A DNA stretch of 64,000 bases from positions 24,979-88,978 of the forward strand of contig NZ_BMQK01000025.1 in the NCBI RefSeq assembly GCF_014648075.1, given 5' to 3'. Position 1 is the stretch's first letter, and each line of letters starts with the position of its first letter. Positions 33,594 to 43,527 of this stretch are shown here, one piece after another. Under the pieces are notes generated by a model. That model ran no database searches and had not been told where the DNA came from. It was given only the letters and a program-made list of their open reading frames with translations. The position numbers and the translations under genes were made by a program. The DNA comes from Streptomyces ruber (GTDB lineage: Bacteria; Actinomycetota; Actinomycetes; Streptomycetales; Streptomycetaceae).

Positions 33594-34055
33594 TCAGCGG
33601 GTGATCAGGGGTTCCGCCGGATCGCGGAGCCCTTCGGCGGCGTCGGCCACCCGCTGGATGAGACCGAGCAGCTGGGCCTGCTCCTCGGCGGAGAGCGGGG
33701 CCAGGAAGACCTGGTTCATCCGCGCGGTGCGGACGGTCAGCCTGCGGTGCGTGCGCACGCCGTCGTCCGTGAGGCGCAGCAGGAAGCGGCGGCCGTCCCG
33801 CGGGTCGCGCACCTTGTCGAGCAGCCCGCGCCGGCCGAGCCTGCTGATCACCTCGGCGATGGTGGAACGGTCGAGCCCCACCCGCTCCCCCACCGTGCGC
33901 TGGTCCAGGCCGGGTTCGGCGACGAGTGTGTTGAGGACCGCGAACTGCGACGAGGTGATCTCCTCGGAGACCATCGTGTTCCACAGCAGGTGGTGCGCCT
34001 GCTGGAGCCGCCGGGCCAGGTGCCCGGGGTGGGAGGTCAGGTCCACCGCCGCCAT
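33594..34055 (-). CDS. pcaV: MarR family repressor PcaV (protocatechuate-responsive)
   Basis: The protein has 153 residues. The winged HTH is clear (TVGERVGLDRSTIAEVISRL, GLLDKVRDPRDGRR). The N-terminus MAAVDLTSHPGHLARRLQQAH matches PcaV of S. coelicolor as I remember it, including Arg15 and His21, the residues reported to contact protocatechuate. ATG 34053-34055 is chosen because of that match. It represses the divergent pca operon until protocatechuate binds. Here most of that operon has been lost, although operator and repressor remain. Confidence 0.92.
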   Translation of the reverse strand: MAAVDLTSHPGHLARRLQQAHHLLWNTMVSEEITSSQFAVLNTLVAEPGLDQRTVGERVGLDRSTIAEVISRLGRRGLLDKVRDPRDGRRFLLRLTDDGVRTHRRLTVRTARMNQVFLAPLSAEEQAQLLGLIQRVADAAEGLRDPAEPLITR

Positions 34056-34200
34056 CTGTGCGCTCCTAGGGTGTGCTCCCCGACTCGATCCGTGCACTGA
34101 ACGATAGCGGGTTCCGGGTGCGTGTGAGCCGAGCTCCAACAGCCAAGGGTGCAGGTCTTGACGGTTCGTACGGGCGGTGGCAGCGTACGGGCAATCTCGC

Positions 34201-34228
34201 GGGAACAGTCAGTGCGCTGACTATTCCC
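34201..34228. promoter_or_regulatory. PcaV operator
   Basis: A 28-bp dyad: GGGAAcAGTCAG, TGCG, CTGACTaTTCCC, symmetrical except for one base pair. It lies between the divergent pcaV and pcaI remnant, where PcaV is expected to bind both promoters. Confidence 0.8.
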
Positions 34229-34263
34229 CGCATGGAGCCGCACGGGGAGAGGGGGCTGCGCCG

Positions 34264-34550
34264 ATGGACAAGGCGGTGCCCACGGCCGCCGACGCGGTGG
34301 CGGACGTGCCGGACGGCGCGTCGCCGGCGGTCGGCGGGCTCGGGCTGAGCGGTGTGCCCCCCAAGATCCTCCGGGAGTGCGCGCTGCCGCTGACCGGCAG
34401 GGGCTGTGCGGACCGGATCATCGCCGGCCTCGGCGTGCTCGACGTCACCGGCGACGGGCTGGTGCCGGTGGAGTGCGCGCCCGGGGTCACCCCCGACGAG
34501 ATGCTGTCGAGGACCGCCGCCGAGGTCCGTATCCCCGAGGAGATCACGTC

Positions 34551-34554
<4 letters not shown>
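34264..34554 (+). pseudogene. pcaI/pcaJ: pcaI'-'pcaJ remnant: in-frame fusion of 3-oxoadipate CoA-transferase subunits
   Basis: An open frame of 96 residues. Residues 1-34 (MDKAVPTAADAVADVPDGAS.., GGLGLSGVPP) are the start of the alpha subunit PcaI. Residues 35-96 (ILRECALPLTGRG, GVLDVTGDGLV.VECAPGVTPDE, RTAAEVRIPEEI) are the end of the beta subunit PcaJ. About 350 residues, including the catalytic Glu region, are missing. The join is in frame and the TGA still overlaps the ATG of pcaF. It cannot be an active transferase. Confidence 0.88.
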
Positions 34555-35759
<1,205 letters not shown>

Positions 35760-35811
35760 GGCCCCGTCCCGCTTCCTCCCGCTTCCCGCAGTCAGGACCG
35801 CAGGAGCTCCC

Positions 35812-36160
35812 GTGGCCCTCACCCGGACGGACATCGGCAGAGAGGCCGACTCGTCGCGGTGAACGGCGGCCCGGAGACGGTGTTGGCCGGCGGGGCCGGT
35901 GTTCGGCCCGACCGACGTCACCGAGACCGGCAACGACCTCACCGCCCAGCACCGGGCCGAGCCGCTCGGCGAGCGCATCACCGTCTCCGGGCGGCTGCTC
36001 GACCGCGCCGGGCGCCCGGTGCGCGGCCAGCTCGCCGAGCTGTGGCGGGCCAACGCATCCGGCCGGTAGGCGCACCGGCGCGACCAGCACCCGGCGCCGC
36101 TCGACCCCGACTTCACCGGCGTCGGACGCACCCTGACGGACGGGGCATCGGGCCTGACGG
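35812..36160 (+). pseudogene. pcaH: Truncated, mutated protocatechuate 3,4-dioxygenase beta subunit
   Basis: GTG 35812 begins MALTRTDIGREADSS then stops. About 60 residues are lost, and homology resumes in another frame from ~35900: VFGPTDVTETGNDLTAQH, GERITVSGRLLDRAGRPVRG, ELWRANASGR. It hits a TAG at 36067 where a Tyr codon is expected, then continues DQHPAPLDPDFTGVGRTLTD. Homology ends near 36140. The iron-ligand region, pcaG and everything beyond are absent. The ATPase-regulator gene on the other strand ends 20 nt further on. Confidence 0.88.
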
Positions 36161-36161
36161 T

Positions 36162-38840
36162 TCAGTCCAGTTCCTCCAGCGTCTGCAGCGCCCGGGCCAC
36201 CAGGCCGTCCGCCCCGCAGGAGCGGGCCAGCGTCAGGCCCTTGCGGAGTTCGCCTGCGGAGCGGGCGGCGATGCCGTACTCCACGCGGGCCGCGGCGTGC
36301 TCGTACGCGCAGGGGGACGTCTCCAGGTAGGCGACGGCCTGGGCGTGCAGGGCGACGGCCTTCGGGCCGGTCTCCAGGAACGCGGCCACCCGGACGGCCT
36401 CGCCGATGGCCGTGTCCGTGCCGAAGCGCTCGGCCTGGCGGCGCACGGCCACGGCGAGTTCGGCCGCGCGGCGCGGGTCGTCGGCGGCCAGGGCGCGGGC
36501 GAGGTCCCCGCCCCAGGGCGCCACCACGGGGTTGTGGTGGCCGCGTGCCAGGGCCGCCTTCTCCGCGGCCTCCAGCTCGTTGACGCCCTCCTCCGTGCGG
36601 CCGGTGGCGAGCAGCAGCCGGCCGCGGACGGAGCGGCAGTCGGGCAGCACGATGGTGGACGGGTACGGCGGTGCGAAGCCGTACCGTTCGGCGGTCTCCC
36701 ACGCCTCTGCCACGTGGCCGCGGGCGAGCAGCGTGTCCACGAGGTTGCACGTGGCCGTCCAGTACAGCGGCAGTCCGCGGCCGATCCGCTCGGCGATGCG
36801 CAGCGACGCGCGCAGGGACCGCTCCGCGTCCTGGAGCCTGCCGCGTCTGCGCTGCCCCAGGCCGACGTAGGCGTGCGCCAGGGAGAGGTGGCCGCCGCTC
36901 CAGCCCGCGGACTCGTAGGCGCGCAGGGCCTCGTTGTAGAGGCTGTCGGCGCGGTCGAGCCGGTCGGCGTAGGCGTACGCGTTGGCCAGCATCAGCAGCA
37001 GTTCGATGCCCCATTCGGTGTCGGTCCAGCCGAGTCCGGGGGCGAGCCGGCCGTTGACGAGGGCGCGGTCGCAGGACTCGACGACCTCCTCGGCGTTCTC
37101 GCCGCGGGTCATCGCGTCGAAGCCGCGCAGTATCAGCAGCGCGCGCTCGGAGTTGTCCCGGCCGGTGCAGGTGGCGGCGAGCGCGGCGAGGTCGCGGGAG
37201 CGGTCGGGTGTGTGCTCCTCGCCCGCGTGCAGGCCCTCCCACATGTAGTGCACGGCCTGGAGCCGCATCCGGGCGGGGCCGGGCCCGAGCCGGGCGGCCT
37301 CGGCGTCGACGGTGCGGACGGCCTCCTCCAGTTGGTCGTTGTGGAGCTGTGCCTGGGAGAGGCGGTAGACGGCGTCCACGCGCACCTCGCCGTCGAGGCC
37401 CGGCATGGCGAGCGCGGCCTGCAGGTACTCGATGGTGGTGACGGGCGAGGTGAGCAGGGTGGCGCAGCCCAGTTCGTACAGCACGCGCGCGTGGACGTGC
37501 GGTTCGGGCGGCTCCAGGAGGGCCCGCTCCAGGCAGCGGCGGGCCGCCTCCGGGGCGCCGACGGCGAGGTGCTCGCGTGCCGCCTCACGCAGTTGCTCCA
37601 CCAGTTCGGGGTCGTCGTCCGGGTGCACTTCGAGGAGGTGCCGGGAGGCGGCCGCGGCGCCGAGGCCGGAGTCGGTGACGACCTGGGCGGCGACGCCGTG
37701 CATGGCGGTGCGCAGCGCGTCCGGGATGGAGTTGTAGACGGCGGTGGCGATCAGCGGGTGGACGAACTCCAGCTCGCCGTCGCCGGTCTGCCGGACGGCG
37801 GGGTCGGCCGGGGTGAGGATGCGGGCCGCGCCGAGCAGTTCCGCGCAGCGTTCGGCGTCCTCGCGGCGCATGGTGGCGAGCGTCGCCACGAGGTCCACCG
37901 AGATGCCGGTGCCGAGGATGGCGGCGGCCCAGGCGAAGCGGGTGGCGTCGATGCCGAGCCCTTCGAGACGGGCGACGAGGCCGCGGCCGCGCGCCGAGCG
38001 GTTCAGCGCGCGCAGCTCCGCCGCCGAGGCCTCGATCGCCTCCAGGCCGCTGTCCTGGACCTTGGCGAGGAGTTCGACGGTCTCGTAGGGGTTACCGCCG
38101 GTGACCGCCCAGACCTCGCGGCAGAACGGGGCGTCGGCGTGCTCGCCGATCGTGGCGCGGGTGAGCCCCGCGGTCGCGTCCGGGGTGAGCGCGCTCAGTG
38201 TGACGGTGGGGCGGGACGCGGCGGCGGCCACCGCGCGGAGGTGGCGGGAACGCTCCCCGGTGGCCTCGCCCGGCCGGTGGGCGACCACCACGAGCACGGA
38301 CTGCTCGGCGAGGCTCTCGGTGAACGCGGCCAGCCACTGGAGGGTCTCCTGGTCGGCCCAGTGCGCGTCGTCGATCAGCAGGACGAGCGGCCAGTACCGC
38401 CGGGCGAGCCGGGTGACGGCCGCGACGAGACCGTCGCACACGCCCTGCGGGTCGGCCCGCCGCTCGCCCGGTTCCGCTATGCCGAGGGCGGGTCCGGCGA
38501 TGTCGTACCAGTCGCCGAGGTACTCCCGTGCCTCGTCGGGCATCAGCGAGACGAGCGCGGGCTGGAGCAGTTGCCGTACGACGTTGAAGGGGACGGAGGT
38601 GACGGTCTCGCCGCCGCGCGCCGACCACACGGTGCAGCCGTGGGCCTGGGCGATGCGGCGGGTCTCGGTGAGGACGGCGGTCTTGCCGATGCCCGCCTCG
38701 CCGCCGAGGACCAGCAGGCTCCCCCGGGAGGCGTGGTCCTGGCGCAGGACGTCCATCGCCTGCGTGACGGCGGCGAGTTCCGCGTCGCGCTCCCACAGGG
38801 CGGCCGGGGCGGCCGCTGCTTCCGGCCGTGCCTCCGTCAT
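36162..38840 (-). CDS. LAL-type AAA ATPase regulator lacking the C-terminal LuxR HTH
   Basis: The protein has 892 residues. Walker A is at ~46-54 (GGEAGIGKT) and Walker B is LVLLIDDAHWADQETLQWLA, typical of large ATP-binding LuxR regulators. A long alpha-helical tetratricopeptide-like region follows (AVYNSIPDALRTAMHGVAAQ, AHAYVGLGQRRRGRLQDAER). The usual C-terminal HTH of ~60 residues is absent: the frame ends ALQTLEELD-stop. This end lies within ~20 bp of where pcaH homology breaks, so a deletion probably removed the HTH. ATG 38840 follows GGAGG. Without an HTH it may be inactive or act through protein contacts. Confidence 0.85.
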   Translation of the reverse strand: MTEARPEAAAAPAALWERDAELAAVTQAMDVLRQDHASRGSLLVLGGEAGIGKTAVLTETRRIAQAHGCTVWSARGGETVTSVPFNVVRQLLQPALVSLMPDEAREYLGDWYDIAGPALGIAEPGERRADPQGVCDGLVAAVTRLARRYWPLVLLIDDAHWADQETLQWLAAFTESLAEQSVLVVVAHRPGEATGERSRHLRAVAAAASRPTVTLSALTPDATAGLTRATIGEHADAPFCREVWAVTGGNPYETVELLAKVQDSGLEAIEASAAELRALNRSARGRGLVARLEGLGIDATRFAWAAAILGTGISVDLVATLATMRREDAERCAELLGAARILTPADPAVRQTGDGELEFVHPLIATAVYNSIPDALRTAMHGVAAQVVTDSGLGAAAASRHLLEVHPDDDPELVEQLREAAREHLAVGAPEAARRCLERALLEPPEPHVHARVLYELGCATLLTSPVTTIEYLQAALAMPGLDGEVRVDAVYRLSQAQLHNDQLEEAVRTVDAEAARLGPGPARMRLQAVHYMWEGLHAGEEHTPDRSRDLAALAATCTGRDNSERALLILRGFDAMTRGENAEEVVESCDRALVNGRLAPGLGWTDTEWGIELLLMLANAYAYADRLDRADSLYNEALRAYESAGWSGGHLSLAHAYVGLGQRRRGRLQDAERSLRASLRIAERIGRGLPLYWTATCNLVDTLLARGHVAEAWETAERYGFAPPYPSTIVLPDCRSVRGRLLLATGRTEEGVNELEAAEKAALARGHHNPVVAPWGGDLARALAADDPRRAAELAVAVRRQAERFGTDTAIGEAVRVAAFLETGPKAVALHAQAVAYLETSPCAYEHAAARVEYGIAARSAGELRKGLTLARSCGADGLVARALQTLEELD

Positions 38841-39079
38841 CCCGCTACCTCCAGAGGTCGCCCAAACGACGTACAGAAAGCGAGCGTAGCCGCCCCGCGG
38901 CCGGGTTGGCCGGTCGTCGGGCACCTGTGGCCAGCACGGGTGACATCCGCGTTCCGGGGGCGACGCACGAGGCTTCCGACCAGCCGTGGTGAAAGTTATT
39001 GACAGTCGACAGCCGCCGAGCTGACGCTTACTTTCAACATCGTCGGCGATTCCCGTCCCCTCCGCCGGGAGGATCCTGT

Positions 39080-40354
39080 ATGGCCGCCCCCGCGCAGTCC
39101 CCCGGTACGTCCCGCAGAGCGCTGGTCGCGGGCTCGGTGGGCAACTTCATCGAGTGGTACGAGTTCGGGGTCTACGGCTACTTCGCCACGGTGATCGCGG
39201 CCCGCTTCTTCACGCCGGAGGGCGGCGGCGAGGTGGAGGCCCTGGTGCGGACGTACGCGTCGTTCGCGCTGGCGTTCTTCTTCCGGCCGGCCGGCGCCGC
39301 GCTGTTCGGCCGGCTCGGCGACCGGATCGGGCGCCGCCCGGTGCTGATCCTGGTGATCTCGCTGATGACGGGTGCGACGACGCTGATCGGCGTGCTGCCC
39401 ACGTACGCCGAGATCGGTGCTCTCGCCCCGTTGCTGCTGACCTTCCTGCGGGTGCTCCAGGGGCTGTCGGCGGGCGGGGAGTTCGGGGGCGCGGTGTCGG
39501 TGATGACGGAGTTCGCGCCGCCGGGGCGGCGCGGGCTGTACGGGTCGTGGCAGTCGTTCACGGTGGCGCTGGGGCTGCTGGGCGGCGCCGGGGCCGCGGC
39601 CCTGCCGGCGACGCTGCTGGGCACGGAGGCGCTGCACTCGTGGGGCTGGCGGCTGCCGTTCCTGCTGGCGCTGCCGCTGGGATCGGGGGCGCTGTGGCTG
39701 CGGTTGCGGCTGGACGAGACGCCGGCGTTCCGGGCGGAGGGGGAGGCGGTCCGCCCGCCGCCCCGCGCGGTCGCGGCGGCGATCGCCCTCGGTGCCGCGC
39801 GCGTCATGGGCTGGGCGGCGGCCGGCTACACCTTCCTCGTGGTGCTCCCGTCCTATCTGCAGAGCAGTCTGGACGCCTCGTTCCGGCAGGCGCTGGTGGC
39901 GACGGTGCTCGCGAACCTCGGCTTCGCGGCCACGATCGTCCCGGCGGGGTGGCTCAGCGACCGCGTCGGGCGGCGCCCGGTGATGCTGGCGGGTGCGCTG
40001 CTGGTGACGGTCCTCGCGCTGCCGCTGCTGAACCTGCTGCAGGACGCGCACATGCCGGCCGCGGTCAAGGGCGCGGCGGTGTGCGGTGCGGGCGCGGTGG
40101 TGGGGCTGATGGCGGGCCCCGGTCCGGCCATGCTCGCGGAGATGTTCCCGACGACCGTCCGCTACACGGGCCTGGGACTGTCCTACGCCCTGTCCAACGC
40201 CGTCTTCTCGGGCTGCGCGGGCCTGATCGTCACGGAGACGACCGAGCGGACGGGGAACCTGGACGTCCCGGCGTACTACGCGGCGGCGACCTGCGCGGTG
40301 AGCGCGCTGGCCCTGCTGCCGTCGCGCACGGCACGGACACGGAAACCGGTGTGA
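39080..40354 (+). CDS. MFS transporter, metabolite:H+ symporter (MHS) subfamily
   Basis: The protein has 424 residues and 12 predicted helices. It shows the MHS signatures SVGNFIEWYEFGVYGYFATV, GRLGDRIGRRPVLI and LRVLQGLSAGGEFGGA, with a second-half repeat DRVGRRPVMLAG. The family imports dicarboxylates, shikimate, osmolytes or aromatic acids. ATG 39080 has GGAGG at good spacing. It is 18 nt upstream of anmK on the same strand, suggesting a shared transcript. Confidence 0.9.
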   Translation: MAAPAQSPGTSRRALVAGSVGNFIEWYEFGVYGYFATVIAARFFTPEGGGEVEALVRTYASFALAFFFRPAGAALFGRLGDRIGRRPVLILVISLMTGATTLIGVLPTYAEIGALAPLLLTFLRVLQGLSAGGEFGGAVSVMTEFAPPGRRGLYGSWQSFTVALGLLGGAGAAALPATLLGTEALHSWGWRLPFLLALPLGSGALWLRLRLDETPAFRAEGEAVRPPPRAVAAAIALGAARVMGWAAAGYTFLVVLPSYLQSSLDASFRQALVATVLANLGFAATIVPAGWLSDRVGRRPVMLAGALLVTVLALPLLNLLQDAHMPAAVKGAAVCGAGAVVGLMAGPGPAMLAEMFPTTVRYTGLGLSYALSNAVFSGCAGLIVTETTERTGNLDVPAYYAAATCAVSALALLPSRTARTRKPV

Positions 40355-40372
40355 GGACGTGAGGGAGTCACG

Positions 40373-41527
40373 GTGCGGGTGATCGGGCTGATGTCGGGCA
40401 CGTCGTACGACGCCGTCGACGCCGCGGCGGCGGACCTGGCGCTCGCCGGGGACACGCTCACCCTGACACCCCTCGGGCACCTGGCCGAACCGTACGCCGG
40501 CGGGCTGCGCGCGGCGCTGGCCGCGGCCCTGCCCCCGGCGGACACCACCCTGGCCGAGGTGTGCCGGCTGGACACGCTGATCGGGCGGGCCTTCGCGGCG
40601 GTCGCGGTGGCGGCGGACCGTCAGCTGTGCGGCGGGAGAGCGGAGTTGGTCGTCTCGCACGGCCAGACCGTGTACCACTGGGCCGAGGCGGGCACCGTGC
40701 ACGGCACGCTCCAGCTCGGGCAGCCGGCCTGGATCGCCGAGGCCACCGGGCTGCCGGTGGTGGCCGACCTCCGGCCGCGCGACATCGCCGCCGGAGGGCA
40801 GGGCGCGCCCCTGGTGAGCCTGGTCGACCTGCTGTGGCTGCGCGGACGCCCGGGCACGCCGGTCGCCCTGAACCTCGGCGGCATCGCCAACCTCACCGCT
40901 CCCGACGGCACCGCGTTCGACACCGGACCGGCGTGCGCGCTCGTCGACGCGGCGGTGCGCGACCACACCGGCGGGCGCCTGCCGTACGACGTGGACGGCG
41001 CCCTCGCCGCCCTCGGCACCGTGCACGGCCCGCTGCTGGCCCGGCTCCTCGACGAGCCGTACTACGCGCTGCCCGTGCCGCGGACGACGGGCAAGGAGCT
41101 CTTCCACGGCGGCTATCTGCGCGCGGCGCTGGCGGACTTCCCCCGGCTGCCCGCGCCCGACGTCGTCGCCACGCTGACCCGGCTCACCGCGCGCACGGTC
41201 GCGGACGCGGTGCGGTCCGTACGGGCCACGGAGGTGATCGCCTCCGGCGGCGGCACCCGCAACCCGGTGCTGATGCGCATGCTGGCCGAGGAGCTGCCGG
41301 GGGTGACCCTGCGGATATCCGACGCGCTGGGGCTGCCGGCGCGGGCGAAGGAGGCGTACGCGTTCGCCGTTCTCGGTTTCCTGACGGTGCACGGGCTGCC
41401 GGGCACCGATCCGGTCAGCACGGGGGCGCGCCACGCGAGCCTGCTCGGTTCGGTCACCCCGGGCCGCGACGGACTGCCGGCGGTGCCGCGCGCGCAGCGG
41501 GCACCGGTGCGGCTGGTGGTGCGGTGA
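40373..41527 (+). CDS. anmK: Anhydro-N-acetylmuramic acid kinase
   Basis: The protein has 384 residues. The ATP-binding start VIGLMSGTSYDAVDAAAADL, SHGQTVYHW, GQGAPLVSLVD, LNLGGIANLT, DTGPACALVDA and EVIASGGGTRNPVLM match AnmK. It phosphorylates and opens anhMurNAc to MurNAc-6-phosphate, recycling cell-wall sugar. The start is GTG 40373 with GAGGGAG upstream. Cotranscription with the MFS gene raises the possibility that the transporter brings in a cell-wall fragment (inference). Confidence 0.93.
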   Translation: MRVIGLMSGTSYDAVDAAAADLALAGDTLTLTPLGHLAEPYAGGLRAALAAALPPADTTLAEVCRLDTLIGRAFAAVAVAADRQLCGGRAELVVSHGQTVYHWAEAGTVHGTLQLGQPAWIAEATGLPVVADLRPRDIAAGGQGAPLVSLVDLLWLRGRPGTPVALNLGGIANLTAPDGTAFDTGPACALVDAAVRDHTGGRLPYDVDGALAALGTVHGPLLARLLDEPYYALPVPRTTGKELFHGGYLRAALADFPRLPAPDVVATLTRLTARTVADAVRSVRATEVIASGGGTRNPVLMRMLAEELPGVTLRISDALGLPARAKEAYAFAVLGFLTVHGLPGTDPVSTGARHASLLGSVTPGRDGLPAVPRAQRAPVRLVVR

Positions 41528-41621
41528 GCGGAGGTGGCCGCCGCGGGAGCGAGCAGGCCGGGGGAGAAGATCTCGCGGCCCCTCTCATCCCACTTTCAGG
41601 CTCACCTCATACCGTGACCCC

Positions 41622-42566
41622 ATGACGCAGGCGACTCCTCCCGGCTGGTACCCCGATCCGGGTCAGACAAGTGACGGCCCCGCCACCGAGCGGTGGTGGG
41701 ACGGCGACGCGTGGACGGACCGCATCCGGCCCACACCCCCGGCCGGTGCTCCGTACGCCCCGTACGCCCCGTACGCCCCCTACCCGCCCGGCGCGGCGTC
41801 TCCGGCGCCGGGCGGACGGCAGGGACTGCGCACCGGCATAGCCGTCGGCGTCGCCGCGGTCGTCCTGGCGTGTGCGGGCGTGGGCGTGTACGCCCTCACC
41901 ACGAACGACGGGGGCGGTCCCGCGGCCACCTCCCGGGGCCCGGACGGGCAGGACGGCCCGGGCGGCGGCACCGGGCCGGGCGGTCCGGAGGGCGGCGTGC
42001 CGGAGGACGGCGGGTCCGCGGAGCCCCGCATCGAGGACGGTCTCGCGATCGACTCGGTGAACGGGGTCGGCATCCCCGTACCCGACGACTGGTCGGCCTC
42101 GGCCCTCCCGGTGGGTGTGCAGATCACGGCCGACGACGGCTACGCGTGCCCGGGCGACACGTCGAAGACGTGCACGCCCGGCGGCGCGTACTCGGCCCCG
42201 GCCGTGGCGCTCGGCCTGAAGGCGGCCACGGCCGAGGCCGCCGCGGAGGCGGACATCGCGAAGAACGCCGAGGAGTCCTACGGCGGCACGAGCTACGGGA
42301 GCATCACCTCGCACGAGGAGGTGTTCTCCAAGGCGGCGGCCGTGGCCGGGCAGCAGGGCTGGGCGGTCCGCTGGAAGGTCGTCACCGAGCAGGGCGCCGA
42401 CGGATACGTCGAGTCGCTCGTCTTCCCCGCGCCCGCCGACCCGGACCGGCTCGTCGTGGTCCGCTTCGGCGTGGACGCCGGCTCCGCGGCGGAGTCCGCC
42501 ATCGACGAGATCACCGAGGGGATCGAGGAGGTCTCCGGCAGCGGAGGCAGCGGACAGGACGTCTGA
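41622..42566 (+). CDS. DUF2510 membrane protein
   Basis: The protein has 314 residues. The N-terminal DUF2510 motif is PPGWYPDPGQTSDGPATERW followed by WDGDAWTDRIRP. A (PYA)n low-complexity run and one transmembrane helix (GIAVGVAAVVLACAGVGVYAL) come next, then a Gly/Pro-rich linker and an exported alpha/beta domain with two Cys (YACPGDTSKTCTPG), likely a disulfide. Secretion or signalling roles are guessed for such proteins. The ATG lies close to TACCGT at 41605-41610, so the message may be almost leaderless. A strong terminator follows. Confidence 0.82.
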   Translation: MTQATPPGWYPDPGQTSDGPATERWWDGDAWTDRIRPTPPAGAPYAPYAPYAPYPPGAASPAPGGRQGLRTGIAVGVAAVVLACAGVGVYALTTNDGGGPAATSRGPDGQDGPGGGTGPGGPEGGVPEDGGSAEPRIEDGLAIDSVNGVGIPVPDDWSASALPVGVQITADDGYACPGDTSKTCTPGGAYSAPAVALGLKAATAEAAAEADIAKNAEESYGGTSYGSITSHEEVFSKAAAVAGQQGWAVRWKVVTEQGADGYVESLVFPAPADPDRLVVVRFGVDAGSAAESAIDEITEGIEEVSGSGGSGQDV

Positions 42567-42567
42567 T

Positions 42568-42614
42568 CGGCCGGGTGGTGCCCCTCCCCGCTCAGGAGGG
42601 GCACCACCCGGCCG
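42568..42614. terminator. Strong hairpin terminator
   Basis: Twenty perfect base pairs (42568-42587 with 42595-42614) and a 7-nt loop (CCGCTCA), between the convergent DUF2510 and tetR genes. Confidence 0.9.
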
Positions 42615-42694
42615 GGGGTGCGCGCCGCCCCCGTCCCCACGGTGCGGCGCGGACGGGCCGGCGTCCGGTCATCCCACGGACGCCGGCCCGTGTC

Positions 42695-43321
42695 CTAGAG
42701 CCCGAGCGCGGGCAGCACCGCGACCTCCACGAAGCGGGTGAGGTACGCCTCGTCCGCCTCGTCCGCCTCGCCGGCGCGCCGCCCCTCCAGCACCGGGCGG
42801 ACCCGCAGCACCCCGAGGATCTGCGCGGGCACGTACTCCAGCGCGGGGTGGTCGGCGGCGACCTCGCCCCGGGCGACCGCCCGGTCGAGGATGCGCCGCA
42901 GCGCGCCGATCTCCGGCTCGACGAGGGCGTCCCGCAGCGCCCGCCGCAGCTCCTCGTCCTGCGTGACCGCGTGCCCGAGCGCCTGCAGCAGCCGGGTGTC
43001 GCGGCCCGAACAGGCGGCCCCCTCCCGCGCCGCCTCGTACAGGTCCCCGGCCAGGGACCCGGTGTCGATGCCGGCGAACCGGGGGTGCCGGGTGGCGCGC
43101 AGGGCGGCCGCCACGAACTGCGGTTTGGTCCGCCACTGCCGGTAGAGCGTGGACTTGCTGCACCGGGTGCTCGCGGCCACGCCCTCCATGGTCACCGCCT
43201 CGTAGCCGCACTCACGGATCTGGTCGAGCACGGCGTCGAAGAACTCGCGCTCCCGCTCCGGCGTGAGCTTGGACCGGCGCGCGGCGACCGGCTCGGTCGC
43301 GTCCGCTGCCTCCGACGTCAT
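42695..43321 (-). CDS. TetR family transcriptional regulator
   Basis: The protein has 208 residues. The HTH is VTMEGVAASTRCSKSTLYRQ (residues ~43-62), followed by the usual all-helical ligand domain (GDLYEAAREGAACSGRDTRL; LVEPEIGALRRILDRAVARG). ATG 43319-43321 starts MTSEAADATEP. The divergent upstream region contains a 54-bp palindrome and extra half-sites, so it very probably controls itself and the PAP2-DMT pair. The ligand is unknown. Confidence 0.9.
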   Translation of the reverse strand: MTSEAADATEPVAARRSKLTPEREREFFDAVLDQIRECGYEAVTMEGVAASTRCSKSTLYRQWRTKPQFVAAALRATRHPRFAGIDTGSLAGDLYEAAREGAACSGRDTRLLQALGHAVTQDEELRRALRDALVEPEIGALRRILDRAVARGEVAADHPALEYVPAQILGVLRVRPVLEGRRAGEADEADEAYLTRFVEVAVLPALGL

Positions 43322-43347
43322 GGCCTTCGACCCCCTCGTTCCATGCC

Positions 43348-43430
43348 TTCGATACGCCAGTGTACCGATACGACCGCGTATCGGTACACTGGCGTATCGA
43401 AACCGCCCCGTATCGGTACTGATGTGTACC
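43348..43430. promoter_or_regulatory. 54-bp near-perfect palindrome plus accessory half-sites (TetR operator)
   Basis: Two perfectly complementary 25-nt arms (43348-43372 and 43377-43401) flank ACCG. The arm contains GTGTACCGATACG; CGTATCGGTAC occurs again at 43409-43419, and GGTAC/GTACC form another small dyad at 43415-43430. It lies 26 bp from the tetR start and 98-180 bp from the PAP2 start. Confidence 0.85.
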
Positions 43431-43527
43431 GCTGACGCGTACCGCTGCTGCGTACCCGTACGACGGCGGCGAGCACGAGGACGCCGGCGGCACCCGCCGG
43501 CACGATCAGCGAGTGGAGGGGCCGGGG

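Noticed and set aside
35859..39002. Plus-strand open frame of 1047 codons
   Set aside because: Antisense shadow of the ATPase regulator plus the pcaH remnant.
41756..41790. Repeat of CCGTACGCC units
   Set aside because: It encodes the (PYA)n linker of the DUF2510 protein and is simply coding low complexity.
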